Origin: Rhodobiaceae bacterium
GTDB lineage: Bacteria > Pseudomonadota > Alphaproteobacteria > RS24
Length of the DNA: 64,000 nucleotides
Reading direction: 5' to 3'
Assembly: GCA_018660505.1 (NCBI GenBank)
Contig: JABJKE010000027.1
Span: 1 to 64,000 of the forward strand
Made by a program: the position numbers and the translations under genes. Below, piece by piece: positions 47,241-55,294 of this stretch; within the stretch, counting starts at the first letter, position 1; the number at the start of each line of letters is the position of its first letter. The notes under the pieces were generated by a model. The model was not told the DNA's origin. It saw only the letters and a program-made list of their open reading frames with translations, and ran no database searches.

Positions 47241-47683
47241 TAAAAGCTCACACCATTGATGGTTACCCTATCGCCAATGCCGATATCGAGCGCTTTCGCC
47301 TCGCCTGCGTTTAACTCTAATACCGCGCTCACTCTGCCGAAGGAGCTGGTCGAAACATCTGATTTCGTGTCCCAGCGCGTCACCACTTGTTCGATGCGCC
47401 CGCCCGGGAGAATGAAAATCATGTCCAACGGAATCAGCGTGTTGCGCATCCAAAACCGGGCGCGGCGCGGCGGCTGCAGAGGAAACAACATGCCACTGCG
47501 CGGCGCCATTTCAGACACATGCATCAGGCCTTGCGCTTGCGCGGCCGGGGTTTTGGCCACGGTGACGCGAAACTTATGGGTGGTGCCAGACAGCGTTTCG
47601 ATGTGCAGCACAGAGGCGGCCTGAACCGGGCCACTGCAAACAAGCAGCGCGAAAACCAGCAAAGAAAACGAACGAGGAATCAT
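47240..47683 (-). CDS. DUF192 family exported protein
   Basis: The 147-residue protein has a signal peptide (about 1-22, cleavage after VQA). The DUF192 fold follows, with KTPAAQAQGLMHVSEMAPRSGMLF, FWMRNTLIPLDMIFI and the closing ELNAGEAKALDIGIGDRV. Its function is unknown; it is widespread in alphaproteobacteria. It shares one base with the downstream SRAP gene. Its start is 127 bases from the divergent SDR start. Confidence 0.9.
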   Translation of the reverse strand: MIPRSFSLLVFALLVCSGPVQAASVLHIETLSGTTHKFRVTVAKTPAAQAQGLMHVSEMAPRSGMLFPLQPPRRARFWMRNTLIPLDMIFILPGGRIEQVVTRWDTKSDVSTSSFGRVSAVLELNAGEAKALDIGIGDRVTINGVSF

Positions 47684-47810
47684 GCCTCAGTTTGCCATTG
47701 AAAGCGCTTTGGCTCAATCCTCTGTTTGCGCCTCTTGTTTCTTCGCCTGTTTCTTCTCTTGGCAAGCGGGATGGAACTTCTATACTGGCGGCCAAACAGG
47801 GAGACAAAAC

Positions 47811-48593
47811 ATGGCATATCAACCATTTAATCTAACAGGCAAAACCGCTTTGGTAACGGGCGGCAATCGGGGCATCGGGCTTGGCATGGCCTTGGCCATG
47901 GCGCAAGCTGGCGCCGATATCGCGATTTGGGGAACCAATGACGCGAACAATGAGAAAGCCGTCGCCGAGCTGAGCGCCACGGGCGTCAAAGCCGCCAGCT
48001 GGAAAGTCAATGTCGCCGACGAACAAGCCGTCGAGGACGCCATGGCCGATACATTGGCCACCATGGGGCGCGTCGATAGCGTGTTCGCCAATGCCGGCAT
48101 CGGCAAACTCGGCGGGTCTTTCGCCGAGATGGACACACAAGCCTACCGCGATGTTTTGGCCGTCAATTTGGACGGCGTGTTTTTCACGCTGCGCGCCGCC
48201 GCCCGCCATATGGTCGAACGCGCCAAAGCGGGCGACCCGGGTGGCTCTTTGGTTGGAATTGCCAGTCTGGCCGCCATTGAGGGTGCAGCGCGCAACCAAC
48301 ATTATGCCGCCACCAAAGGCGCGGTTATTTCGATGATGAAATCCATCGCCGTCGAACACGCCCGCTACGGCGTGCGGGCCAATTCTATTTTGCCCGGTTG
48401 GATTGCCACCGATATGACAGCGGGGGCGCAAGGCAATGAGAAATTTGAGCAGAACGTCATTCCGCGTGTGCCCGCCAAACGCTGGGGACAGCCAGAAGAC
48501 TTTGGCGGCATGGCCGTCTATTTGACGTCCGATGCCTCCAGTTATCATTCCGGCGATTTATTCGTTATCGACGGCGCTTACTCAATCTTTTAG
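47811..48593 (+). CDS. Short-chain dehydrogenase/reductase
   Basis: The 260-residue classical SDR has TGGNRGIG at 17-24 (NAD(P) loop), NAG in FANAGIGKL, catalytic Ser in GIASLAAIEG, and YAATK (Tyr/Lys). No acidic residue stands out after the second strand (IWGTNDAN), so NADP preference is possible. Overall it looks like the 3-oxoacyl reductase or gluconate dehydrogenase-like SDRs; the substrate is unknown. The ATG at 47811 follows GGGAG. Its stop and that of the convergent acuI each lie in one copy of a short direct repeat. Confidence 0.88.
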   Translation: MAYQPFNLTGKTALVTGGNRGIGLGMALAMAQAGADIAIWGTNDANNEKAVAELSATGVKAASWKVNVADEQAVEDAMADTLATMGRVDSVFANAGIGKLGGSFAEMDTQAYRDVLAVNLDGVFFTLRAAARHMVERAKAGDPGGSLVGIASLAAIEGAARNQHYAATKGAVISMMKSIAVEHARYGVRANSILPGWIATDMTAGAQGNEKFEQNVIPRVPAKRWGQPEDFGGMAVYLTSDASSYHSGDLFVIDGAYSIF

Positions 48594-48607
48594 TCGTTAT
48601 TTTAGTC
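48588..48607. repeat. 8-bp direct repeat holding both convergent stop codons
   Basis: TTTTAGTC occurs at 48588-48595 and 48600-48607 (period 12). The first copy carries the SDR stop TAG and the second carries the acuI stop TAA on the minus strand. Confidence 0.8.
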
Positions 48608-49585
48608 AATCTCGACAATCAAACGCCCACGCGTTTGGCCAGCTAGGATTTTCTGTCCCAAATCGGGCAGATCTTCCAGCTTGGCGGTGGTGCTCATGGC
48701 GTCCAATTTATCCATGTCGAGATGCTCGGCCAAAAGCGCCCAGGCGCGTTCGCGCAAAGCCAAAGGGGCCATCACACTATCAATGCCGCGCAGCGTAACG
48801 CCGCGCAGAATAAAAGGCATCACCGTGGCGGGTAAATCCGCCCCTTGCGCCAGACCACAAGCGGCGACGGTGCCACCATATTTGGTTTGCGCAATCGCAT
48901 TGGCCAACGTATGGCTGCCCACGGCATCGACCACACCGGCCCAGTTTTCGCGGTCGAGCGGGCGGCCTTTTTCAGATAAAGTTGCACGCTCTATCACGCG
49001 CGAGGCGCCAAGACCCGTCAAATAGTCGGTTTCTTCAAGACGCCCCGTCGAGGCCACCGTCTGATAGCCAAGCTTGGATAGAAGCGCCAAAGCCACCGAA
49101 CCAACGCCGCCAGCGGCCCCGGTTACCAGAATTTCACCCGCATCTGTGGGCGTATCCATCAGCGCCATGACGCAAAGCATGGCGGTATAGCCAGCCGTGC
49201 CAATGGCCATCGCGCGCGCTGCCGAAATCGCATCGGGGCGTTTAATCAGCCAATCGCCGTTCACCCGCGCTTTGCCCGCATAGCCACCAAAATGGGTTTC
49301 GCCGACCCCGAAGCCGTTTAAAATCACATTGTCACCGGGCTGAAACCCCGCGTGATTGGAGCTTTCCACGACGCCTGCAAAATCAATGCCCGGAATCATC
49401 GGCCAGACCCGAACTACCGGAGAGGCGCCAGTGAGTGCCAGACCATCTTTATAATTCAACGTCGAATGCGAAACCGCAACGGTCACATCGCCTTCCATCA
49501 AATCCTTTTCGCTCAGCTCGACAATCTCATGCGATTGCCCGTCATCGGTTTTGGTTAAGCGCAGCGCGCGAAAAGTGTCACTCAT
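48602..49585 (-). CDS. acuI: AcuI/YhdH-type acrylyl-CoA reductase
   Basis: This is a medium-chain reductase that reduces acryloyl-CoA to propionyl-CoA with NADPH. In marine alphaproteobacteria AcuI serves DMSP and 3-hydroxypropionate metabolism. The 327-residue zinc-free MDR has STLNYKDGLALTG, PGIDFAGVV, the nucleotide loop GAAGGVGSVA and the family C-terminus TRGRLIVEI. No DMSP lyase or prpE-like gene is adjacent, so a general acrylyl-CoA detoxification role is as likely. It is convergent with the SDR and 22 bases after pyrC. Confidence 0.88.
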   Translation of the reverse strand: MSDTFRALRLTKTDDGQSHEIVELSEKDLMEGDVTVAVSHSTLNYKDGLALTGASPVVRVWPMIPGIDFAGVVESSNHAGFQPGDNVILNGFGVGETHFGGYAGKARVNGDWLIKRPDAISAARAMAIGTAGYTAMLCVMALMDTPTDAGEILVTGAAGGVGSVALALLSKLGYQTVASTGRLEETDYLTGLGASRVIERATLSEKGRPLDRENWAGVVDAVGSHTLANAIAQTKYGGTVAACGLAQGADLPATVMPFILRGVTLRGIDSVMAPLALRERAWALLAEHLDMDKLDAMSTTAKLEDLPDLGQKILAGQTRGRLIVEID

Positions 49586-49607
49586 CGTTTTCTCCTAAAG
49601 GACTAAA

Positions 49608-50933
49608 TTAAATATCGAAGCGAATGGGTTGGCCGGTTTCTGGCGTCACCAATTGGTTTTCCCACATGACTTTTTGACCGCGTATCAGGGTGCCAACGGG
49701 CCAACCTTTGAGCGCCATGCCCGTGAACGGCGACCACCCAACGCGCGAGGCAATCCAATCTTCGGTCACGGTTTCCGTGCGGTTTAAATCGACGAAGGTT
49801 AAATCGGCATGGCCGCCGACGATAATCTCGCCTTTGTCTTGCAGTTTAAATAATCTCTTGGCGCTTAAACTGGTCAATTGCACCAGTTTCTCGAGCGATA
49901 ATTTGCCTTCCGCCATATGGTTCAACATTAAGGGCAAAAGCGTTTGCACGCCCGGCATGCCAGCTGGCGAATGCGGATAGGCATCGGCTTTTTCTTCGCG
50001 CGTATGCGGCGCGTGGTCGGAGCCAATGATATCGACAATGCCCTGCTCCAGCGCTTTCCACAAAGCGGCGCGATGGCGCTTGGCACGTATCGGCGGGTTC
50101 ATTTGCGCGAAAGTGCCAAGCTCCTCATAGCATTCCGGTGCGGCCAGCGTGAGATGTTGCGGCAGCACTTCCACCGAGACGATATCGCGATTGGCGGCCA
50201 AGATTTGCATCTCTTCTTCGGTGCTAATGTGGAGAATATGAATTTGCTTATTGGCGGCGCGCGCCAATTTTATCAACCGGCGGGTTGACGAAATCGCAAC
50301 TTCTTCATCGCGCCAGACCGCATGGGTTTCCACTTTTCCGGTCAAGGCGAGGGGGCGTCGCTCGCGCAGGCGAAATTCGTCTTCGCTATGAAAAGCGGCG
50401 CGGCGGGTGATGTGTTTTAAAATATCGGCCACGCCATCATCATCGGCGACCAGCAAATTGCCGGTCGAGGAGCCCATGAAAACTTTGACGCCGCAGACGC
50501 CTTCTAGTTTTTCCAATTCGGGCAATTGGCTGGCGTTCTCATGCGTGCCGCCCACGTAAAAGGCGAAATCGCAATGCATCCGATTGCGCCCGCGCGCAAC
50601 TTTATCGGCAATCGCTTCTGCTGTGGTGGTGGGTGGCTTGGTATTGGGCATTTCAAACAGCGCCGTAACACCGCCCATGACGGCGGCCAAGGAGCCCGAT
50701 TGCAGGTCTTCTTTGTGCTCATTTCCGGGTTCGCGAAAATGCACTTGAGTGTCAATCACGCCCGGTAAAACCGTCAGCCCTTTGGCATCTAAAACCTCGC
50801 GCGCCTGGCTTTCGTCGATATCGCCAAGGGCCGCAAAGCGCCCGTCTTTAAGCGCGATGGACGTGTCTTGCCTTCCGTCTGGAAAAGCGACAGAGCCATT
50901 TTTAACGACGATATCATAAGGTTCAGAGGTCAT
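49608..50933 (-). CDS. pyrC: Dihydroorotase
   Basis: PyrC closes carbamoyl-aspartate to dihydroorotate in pyrimidine synthesis. The 441-residue amidohydrolase of the long type has the metal site DTQVHFREPG, bridging lysine in GVKVFMGSSTG, histidines in FHSEDE and ILHIST, and the catalytic aspartate in GSDHAPH. All are intact, so it should be active rather than an inactive PyrC' partner. The start overlaps the end of the upstream glycosyltransferase-like gene by 11 bases. Confidence 0.94.
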   Translation of the reverse strand: MTSEPYDIVVKNGSVAFPDGRQDTSIALKDGRFAALGDIDESQAREVLDAKGLTVLPGVIDTQVHFREPGNEHKEDLQSGSLAAVMGGVTALFEMPNTKPPTTTAEAIADKVARGRNRMHCDFAFYVGGTHENASQLPELEKLEGVCGVKVFMGSSTGNLLVADDDGVADILKHITRRAAFHSEDEFRLRERRPLALTGKVETHAVWRDEEVAISSTRRLIKLARAANKQIHILHISTEEEMQILAANRDIVSVEVLPQHLTLAAPECYEELGTFAQMNPPIRAKRHRAALWKALEQGIVDIIGSDHAPHTREEKADAYPHSPAGMPGVQTLLPLMLNHMAEGKLSLEKLVQLTSLSAKRLFKLQDKGEIIVGGHADLTFVDLNRTETVTEDWIASRVGWSPFTGMALKGWPVGTLIRGQKVMWENQLVTPETGQPIRFDI

Positions 50934-51906
50934 GATTTATCCTATTAATTTGGGCAGCCAAAGCCTCTAGTTCTGCTTTGGTTTTTGCGGCCGAACGAGG
51001 GGAGACATTAGCAAACTTCTGCTCTTGTGTCGCCTCTTGAGTGGCGGGTTCGGGCGCCGCCGCCTGTGGCAAAGCGCCCGCGATATAGCTTGCCACTTGG
51101 GCCGCGTCATGGCCCGTGTAAAGCCCATAGGGGCGCCCTTTTTGCGCGCTCTCGCTGCGGTCGAGGCGCAGCACCAACCCGCCAGAGGCATAAGGCGCCA
51201 TGCGCGCCACCAGCCGATCGGTGCCCAAAACGAGGCGCGCGCGGCGCAAAACAGTGGCGGTTTTGGCAAAAGATAAATCAGGCAGCCAAGTTATTTGACC
51301 CGCGGGCAAATTATCCGAAAGGCCGCGCGCGACGCTACATGCGGTGCTTGCCAGAACCACAATATGGGCGTTTTTAAGCGGCTCCACCCCATCTGCCAGG
51401 CGCCAAGCCAGCTCGGCATAATGGCGCCAATCCCAATCGGCGCGCCCGCTTTCTTGCGTCGCAAAAACAATCATCGGCGTATGGGGCGCCAAGGTCTCGG
51501 GCAAGGCGACATGGATTTTCTCTGGCGTCCAAATATGCGGCGGCGTGGCGCGCTCGGGGCGAAACAAAGACGGCAAAGCATAAGTGCCGCTGTGAAACCG
51601 AAAGCTATGGCGATGGCGCGCCCATAATAAAAACGGCAGGCGAAGCGGTGTCAGCGAAACAATGCGATGCCAGGTTCGCCCCAAAGTCTTCAACATCAAC
51701 TGAAAGCGCGGCGGCACCGCTTGGCTATAAGTCAAAAAGCTCAACCGCCCGGGCGCATTTTCGAAATAAGCTCGGTCGCTGTCGCGGCAGATAATCTCAA
51801 CCTCGATTGTGGGTTCGGCCCGCAACATATCCGCCAACACCCCCGTCGCGGTAAACGCGTCGAGCCGATTGGGCGCCACGATAAGAAGGTTTTTGCGCAA
51901 GGACAT
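50923..51906 (-). CDS. GT-B-like protein, distant glycosyltransferase family 9 relative
   Basis: The 327-residue protein starts LLIVAPNRLDAFTATGVLADML, like ADP-heptose transferases. It has a C-terminal Rossmann-like half with IVFATQESGRADWDWRHYAELAWRLAD, HIVVLAST and VLGTDRLVARMAPYASGG, which correspond by position to the donor-binding half of GT9 enzymes. The usual GT9 D-G-H acceptor/donor residues are not clear, so it may be divergent or inactive. A charged/Ala-rich tail of about 55 residues follows. It overlaps pyrC by 11 bases, an odd pairing. Confidence 0.6.
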   Translation of the reverse strand: MSLRKNLLIVAPNRLDAFTATGVLADMLRAEPTIEVEIICRDSDRAYFENAPGRLSFLTYSQAVPPRFQLMLKTLGRTWHRIVSLTPLRLPFLLWARHRHSFRFHSGTYALPSLFRPERATPPHIWTPEKIHVALPETLAPHTPMIVFATQESGRADWDWRHYAELAWRLADGVEPLKNAHIVVLASTACSVARGLSDNLPAGQITWLPDLSFAKTATVLRRARLVLGTDRLVARMAPYASGGLVLRLDRSESAQKGRPYGLYTGHDAAQVASYIAGALPQAAAPEPATQEATQEQKFANVSPRSAAKTKAELEALAAQINRINHDL

Positions 51907-52032
51907 GGGCCCACTATAGGCCAGCTCACCAAGCCAGACCAGATACGAAAACCCTTAAATCACAGGGGAGGCAGCTCGTCGGTTACTGGTGATTTTACCA
52001 GCAGGCTTGAAAAACATCGGCAGAAAGCGCAC

Positions 52033-52881
52033 ATGTGTCTCATGAGTATATTTCAAACCCCGTTAAGCGATAGAGCCGTGCTGCAAGTCAGCGGCCCCGA
52101 GCGCGTTGCGTTTTTGCAAAATCTGGTGACCCAAAACACGGCCAATTTGCCCGCAGGCGCCTGCGTTATGGCCGCGCTTTTAACCCCGCAAGGCAAGCTG
52201 TTGCATGAGTTTCTGCTCTTCGCAGAAGCCGACGCCTTTTATATCGATTGCGACGCCAGCCAAGCCGAAGCGCTGTTTAAAAAATTATCGCTGTATAAAT
52301 TACGCGCCGAGGTAAGCCTGTCCCAAACCGATTTGCGCGTTATGGCGCTCTGGCAAGAAGACGGTTTTGCCTGTCCGCCGACGGCAAATTTTGTGCAAGA
52401 CCCACGCCACGAAGGGCTGGGGTTGCGCGCTCTGGTAGAAACCCAGAGCACCAGCGCCCTGCCCAGCGCCAGCTTAGAGGCATGGCACGCCAATCGCATT
52501 CGTTTGGGGGTCGCGCAAGGGGCGGGCGAAATGCCACCCGGCACGGTGTTTCCGCTCGACTTTGGCTTGGCGCAAATGCACGGCGTTGATTTTCAAAAAG
52601 GCTGTTTCATCGGCCAAGAGGTCACTTCGCGTATTCAGCGCAAGGGCCGTTTGAAAAAGAAAATTCATGCCGTTGGTTTCGCGCAAAGCGCACCCGCCAG
52701 AGGCAGCGAAATCACCGCTGGCACGCGCGCCTGCGGCGAGATTATCGCCGCCCAAGGCTCCCATGCAATTGCGCTTATTCGAGAAGACGCGCGCGACCAG
52801 GCGCTGACCTGTGATGGCCAAAACCTAACCCTCATGGGCGGCGTTTTTGAAGACCTAGAGACGCCCGCGGCCGACGAATAG
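52033..52881 (+). CDS. ygfZ: YgfZ/GcvT-fold iron-sulfur cluster assembly protein
   Basis: YgfZ (IBA57-like) is a folate-binding protein needed for some Fe-S enzymes. The 282-residue protein has an N-terminal GcvT-like domain (VLQVSGPERVAFLQNLVTQN) and the signature KGCFIGQEVTSRIQ with the conserved cysteine, followed by the C-terminal barrel. The frame stays open far upstream, but that part overlaps the divergent gene. ATGs at 52033 and 52042 are both possible. It stands alone between divergent and downstream units. Confidence 0.9.
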   Translation: MCLMSIFQTPLSDRAVLQVSGPERVAFLQNLVTQNTANLPAGACVMAALLTPQGKLLHEFLLFAEADAFYIDCDASQAEALFKKLSLYKLRAEVSLSQTDLRVMALWQEDGFACPPTANFVQDPRHEGLGLRALVETQSTSALPSASLEAWHANRIRLGVAQGAGEMPPGTVFPLDFGLAQMHGVDFQKGCFIGQEVTSRIQRKGRLKKKIHAVGFAQSAPARGSEITAGTRACGEIIAAQGSHAIALIREDARDQALTCDGQNLTLMGGVFEDLETPAADE

Positions 52882-52986
52882 AATTTCCGTAATAAAATGT
52901 CACTCAATGTGATTATTTTGCCCGCCGCCCCTTATAGCCAAACAAATAGGATATGCTAAGGTTTCAGCGTCTTAGGGGAGTTAATC

Positions 52987-54111
52987 ATGAAACAAGTTGT
53001 CGTAACTGGCACCGGGCTATTCACGCCCGAAAATTCCATTAGCAATGACGAGCTGGTCGCTAGCTATAATACTTACGTCGATATGTTTAACGCCAAGAAT
53101 GCCAGTGCCATTGAAAAGGGAGAGCTGGAAGCCATGACCCCCTCCGCCTCTGATTTCATCGAGAAAGCGTCTGGTATCAAAAGCCGTTATGTGATGGATA
53201 AGGCCGGTATTTTAGACCCTGAGACCATGGTTCCCCAAATCGAAGAACGGCCCAATGAAGCGCCCAGCCTGCAAGCCGAAATGGCTGTGAAGGCCACCCA
53301 ACAGGCGCTGGACGAAGCGGGCCTTGAGGCCAGCGATTTAGATGCGGTGATTGTGGCTTGCGCTAATTTGCAGCGCGCCTATCCGGCTATTTCCATTGAA
53401 GTGCAAAGCCTGCTGGGCGTCGAAGGCTTTGCTTTTGATATGAATGTGGCTTGTTCCTCCGCCACTTTTGGCATTCAAATGGGGCGCGATATGGTGCGCT
53501 CGGGCTCGGCCAAACGCGTGTTGATGGTCAACCCAGAGATTTGCACCGGTCACCTGAATTTCCGCGACCGCGATAGCCATTTTATTTTCGGCGATGTCTG
53601 CACCGCTGTCATTCTGGAAGACAGCGAAACGGCCAAGAATAAAAATGGCTTTGAGATTATCGACACCAAATTATTCTCCGATTTTTCAAATAACATTCGC
53701 AATAATTTCGGTTTCCTCAATCGCACAGATGCCGAAAAACGCGATGATAAAGATAAATTATTCATCCAGAACGGCCGAAAAGTTTTCCGCGAAGTATCCC
53801 CCTTGGTGGCGCAAATGATTACCGACCATCTGGCGGCCAATAATTTACAAGCCTCTGGCCTGCGCCGCATGTGGCTGCACCAAGCCAATCGTAATATGAA
53901 CAATTTTATTGCCAAAAAAGTGCTCGGCTATGAGCCAGATTTTGACCAACAGCCAACCGTCTTGGATGAATATGCCAACACCAGCTCGGCCGGCTCCATC
54001 ATTGCTTTTCATAAATATAAGCAAGACTTCAAGGCAGGCGAGACCGGCGTGATTTGCAGTTTTGGCGCGGGCTATTCCGCCGGCAGCGTGATTGTTCGCC
54101 GCGCTGGCTAA
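52987..54111 (+). CDS. Beta-ketoacyl-ACP synthase III-like protein
   Basis: The 374-residue thiolase-fold protein is longer than the housekeeping FabH. It has C156 in VACSSATFG, the histidine in LHQANRN and the asparagine in YANTSSAGSI, forming the Cys-His-Asn triad. An insertion (about 24-90) separates the first strand from the SGIKSRYV motif. Such long KAS III proteins can start fatty acid synthesis or make specialised acyl products, and the substrate cannot be told here. It has its own promoter space (105 bases) and precedes nadQ by 43 bases in the same direction. Confidence 0.87.
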   Translation: MKQVVVTGTGLFTPENSISNDELVASYNTYVDMFNAKNASAIEKGELEAMTPSASDFIEKASGIKSRYVMDKAGILDPETMVPQIEERPNEAPSLQAEMAVKATQQALDEAGLEASDLDAVIVACANLQRAYPAISIEVQSLLGVEGFAFDMNVACSSATFGIQMGRDMVRSGSAKRVLMVNPEICTGHLNFRDRDSHFIFGDVCTAVILEDSETAKNKNGFEIIDTKLFSDFSNNIRNNFGFLNRTDAEKRDDKDKLFIQNGRKVFREVSPLVAQMITDHLAANNLQASGLRRMWLHQANRNMNNFIAKKVLGYEPDFDQQPTVLDEYANTSSAGSIIAFHKYKQDFKAGETGVICSFGAGYSAGSVIVRRAG

Positions 54112-54154
54112 TTTGTCCCTTGGGGAAAGCCAAATGGGCCTCTAAACTAGGCGC

Positions 54155-55129
54155 ATGAGTTCTACACCGACTGAAATTTTAATCGATCTCTCGACGGCGA
54201 TTTTGCGCCAGCATAACGAGCGGCTGGAATGCCGTTTGGTGGGCGAGGCCACGCCCGCGCGCGCCAAGCGTTTGCCTTTTGGCCCGTTCATGCCCCATCA
54301 ACATCGGACCATGGAAATTGGCCTGCGCCATTGGGTGCGCGAGCAAGTGGGCGTGGATTTGGCGCATGTCGAACAGCTGTATACTTTCGCCGACCAAGGG
54401 CGCCATGCCTCAGAGGAAGCCGCGCATATTGTCTCGGTTGGCTATCTCGCCCTCACGCGGACACATGAGGCGCGCACGCCAGAAGACACCCCGCCCGCGC
54501 CCGATGATGGCGATTGGGAAGACCTCTATACATTTTTTCCGTGGGAGGATTGGCGCCAAGGACGCCCGGAGATGCTGGATGGTCAAATTTTACCTGCGCT
54601 CGACAAATGGTTGGAAAAAGATACCCAAGCCGCCGACCGCGTGCGCCTGGCGTTTGGCCGCGATGGTGCCCAATGGGACGAAGAATTTGTGCTGGAGCGC
54701 TACGAGCTGCTTTACGAGGCAGCCCTCGTCGAAGAAGCCCTAATCGACCAAGACGCCAAGGGGGCCCCGCGACCGCAACCGGTTTTGGGGCGGGCTTTGC
54801 ATCTCGACCATCGTCGTATTCTGGCCACCGCTTTGGGTCGGCTGCGCAGCAAATTGAAATATCGGCCGGTGATTTTCGACCTCATGCCCTCTGGCTTTAC
54901 GCTACGGGCGCTGCAAAACACCACCGAGATGGTGATGGGGGTCAATTTGCATCAACAAAACTTTCGCCGCCTCGTCGAAAAATCGGGCTTCCTCATCGCC
55001 ACTGGCAAAACCCAGCGCGCACGCGGCCGCCCAGCCGAGGTTTTTCGGCTGCGCCATAATGAGCGCACAGAAAGACCTTTGTCGGGTTTGCGCGTATCCA
55101 CAGGGCGCCCCAAACCCAGCGGCAAATAA
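54155..55129 (+). CDS. nadQ: NadQ-type regulator of NAD biosynthesis
   Basis: The 324-residue protein has an N-terminal region related to the degenerate Nudix domain of NrtR regulators (MPHQHRTMEIGLRHWVREQVG, YLALTR). Its C-terminal winged helix contains GFTLRALQNTTEMVMGVN, NFRRLVEKSGFL and RGRPAEVFRLRH. This is the COG4111/NadQ group predicted to repress nadABC in alphaproteobacteria, sensing an NAD-related metabolite. It lies immediately upstream of nadA on the same strand, with a palindromic operator in the gap between them. The naming rests on architecture and context and is fairly secure. Confidence 0.85.
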   Translation: MSSTPTEILIDLSTAILRQHNERLECRLVGEATPARAKRLPFGPFMPHQHRTMEIGLRHWVREQVGVDLAHVEQLYTFADQGRHASEEAAHIVSVGYLALTRTHEARTPEDTPPAPDDGDWEDLYTFFPWEDWRQGRPEMLDGQILPALDKWLEKDTQAADRVRLAFGRDGAQWDEEFVLERYELLYEAALVEEALIDQDAKGAPRPQPVLGRALHLDHRRILATALGRLRSKLKYRPVIFDLMPSGFTLRALQNTTEMVMGVNLHQQNFRRLVEKSGFLIATGKTQRARGRPAEVFRLRHNERTERPLSGLRVSTGRPKPSGK

Positions 55130-55163
55130 GCCTAAAACCGGTTTCTGTTTTTTCTAATTGTGC

Positions 55164-55193
55164 TTGCTTTTGCAGCTCAGGAGTTCATATTAT
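55164..55193 (+). promoter_or_regulatory. Predicted nadA promoter
   Basis: TTGCTT (55164-55169) and TATTAT (55188-55193) are spaced by 18 bases, giving a housekeeping-type promoter. Transcription would start near 55200, just before or inside the palindrome at 55204-55224. Confidence 0.55.
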
Positions 55194-55203
55194 AAGATAG
55201 TAG

Positions 55204-55224
55204 TTATGCTCATTTTGAGTATAA
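55204..55224. promoter_or_regulatory. Predicted NadQ operator in front of nadA
   Basis: TTATGCTCA and TGAGTATAA form a 9+9 inverted repeat with a TTT spacer and a single mismatched pair. It covers about +4 to +25 of the predicted transcript, so a bound repressor would block initiation or early elongation. Such palindromes upstream of nadA are the reported NadQ site type, as I recall. Confidence 0.7.
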
Positions 55225-55244
55225 ATAGAGTTTACAAACTAAAT

Positions 55245-55282
55245 ACACGAACCAAACACACGAACCAAACACAAAACCAAAC
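55245..55282 (+). repeat. 13-bp tandem repeat in the nadA leader
   Basis: ACACGAACCAAAC is present twice exactly (55245-55257, 55258-55270), followed by a 12-base variant ACAAAACCAAAC (55271-55282). It lies in the untranslated leader, ending 12 bases before the nadA ATG and next to its AGAGGG site. Confidence 0.92.
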
Positions 55283-55294
55283 AGAGGGCCCAGC

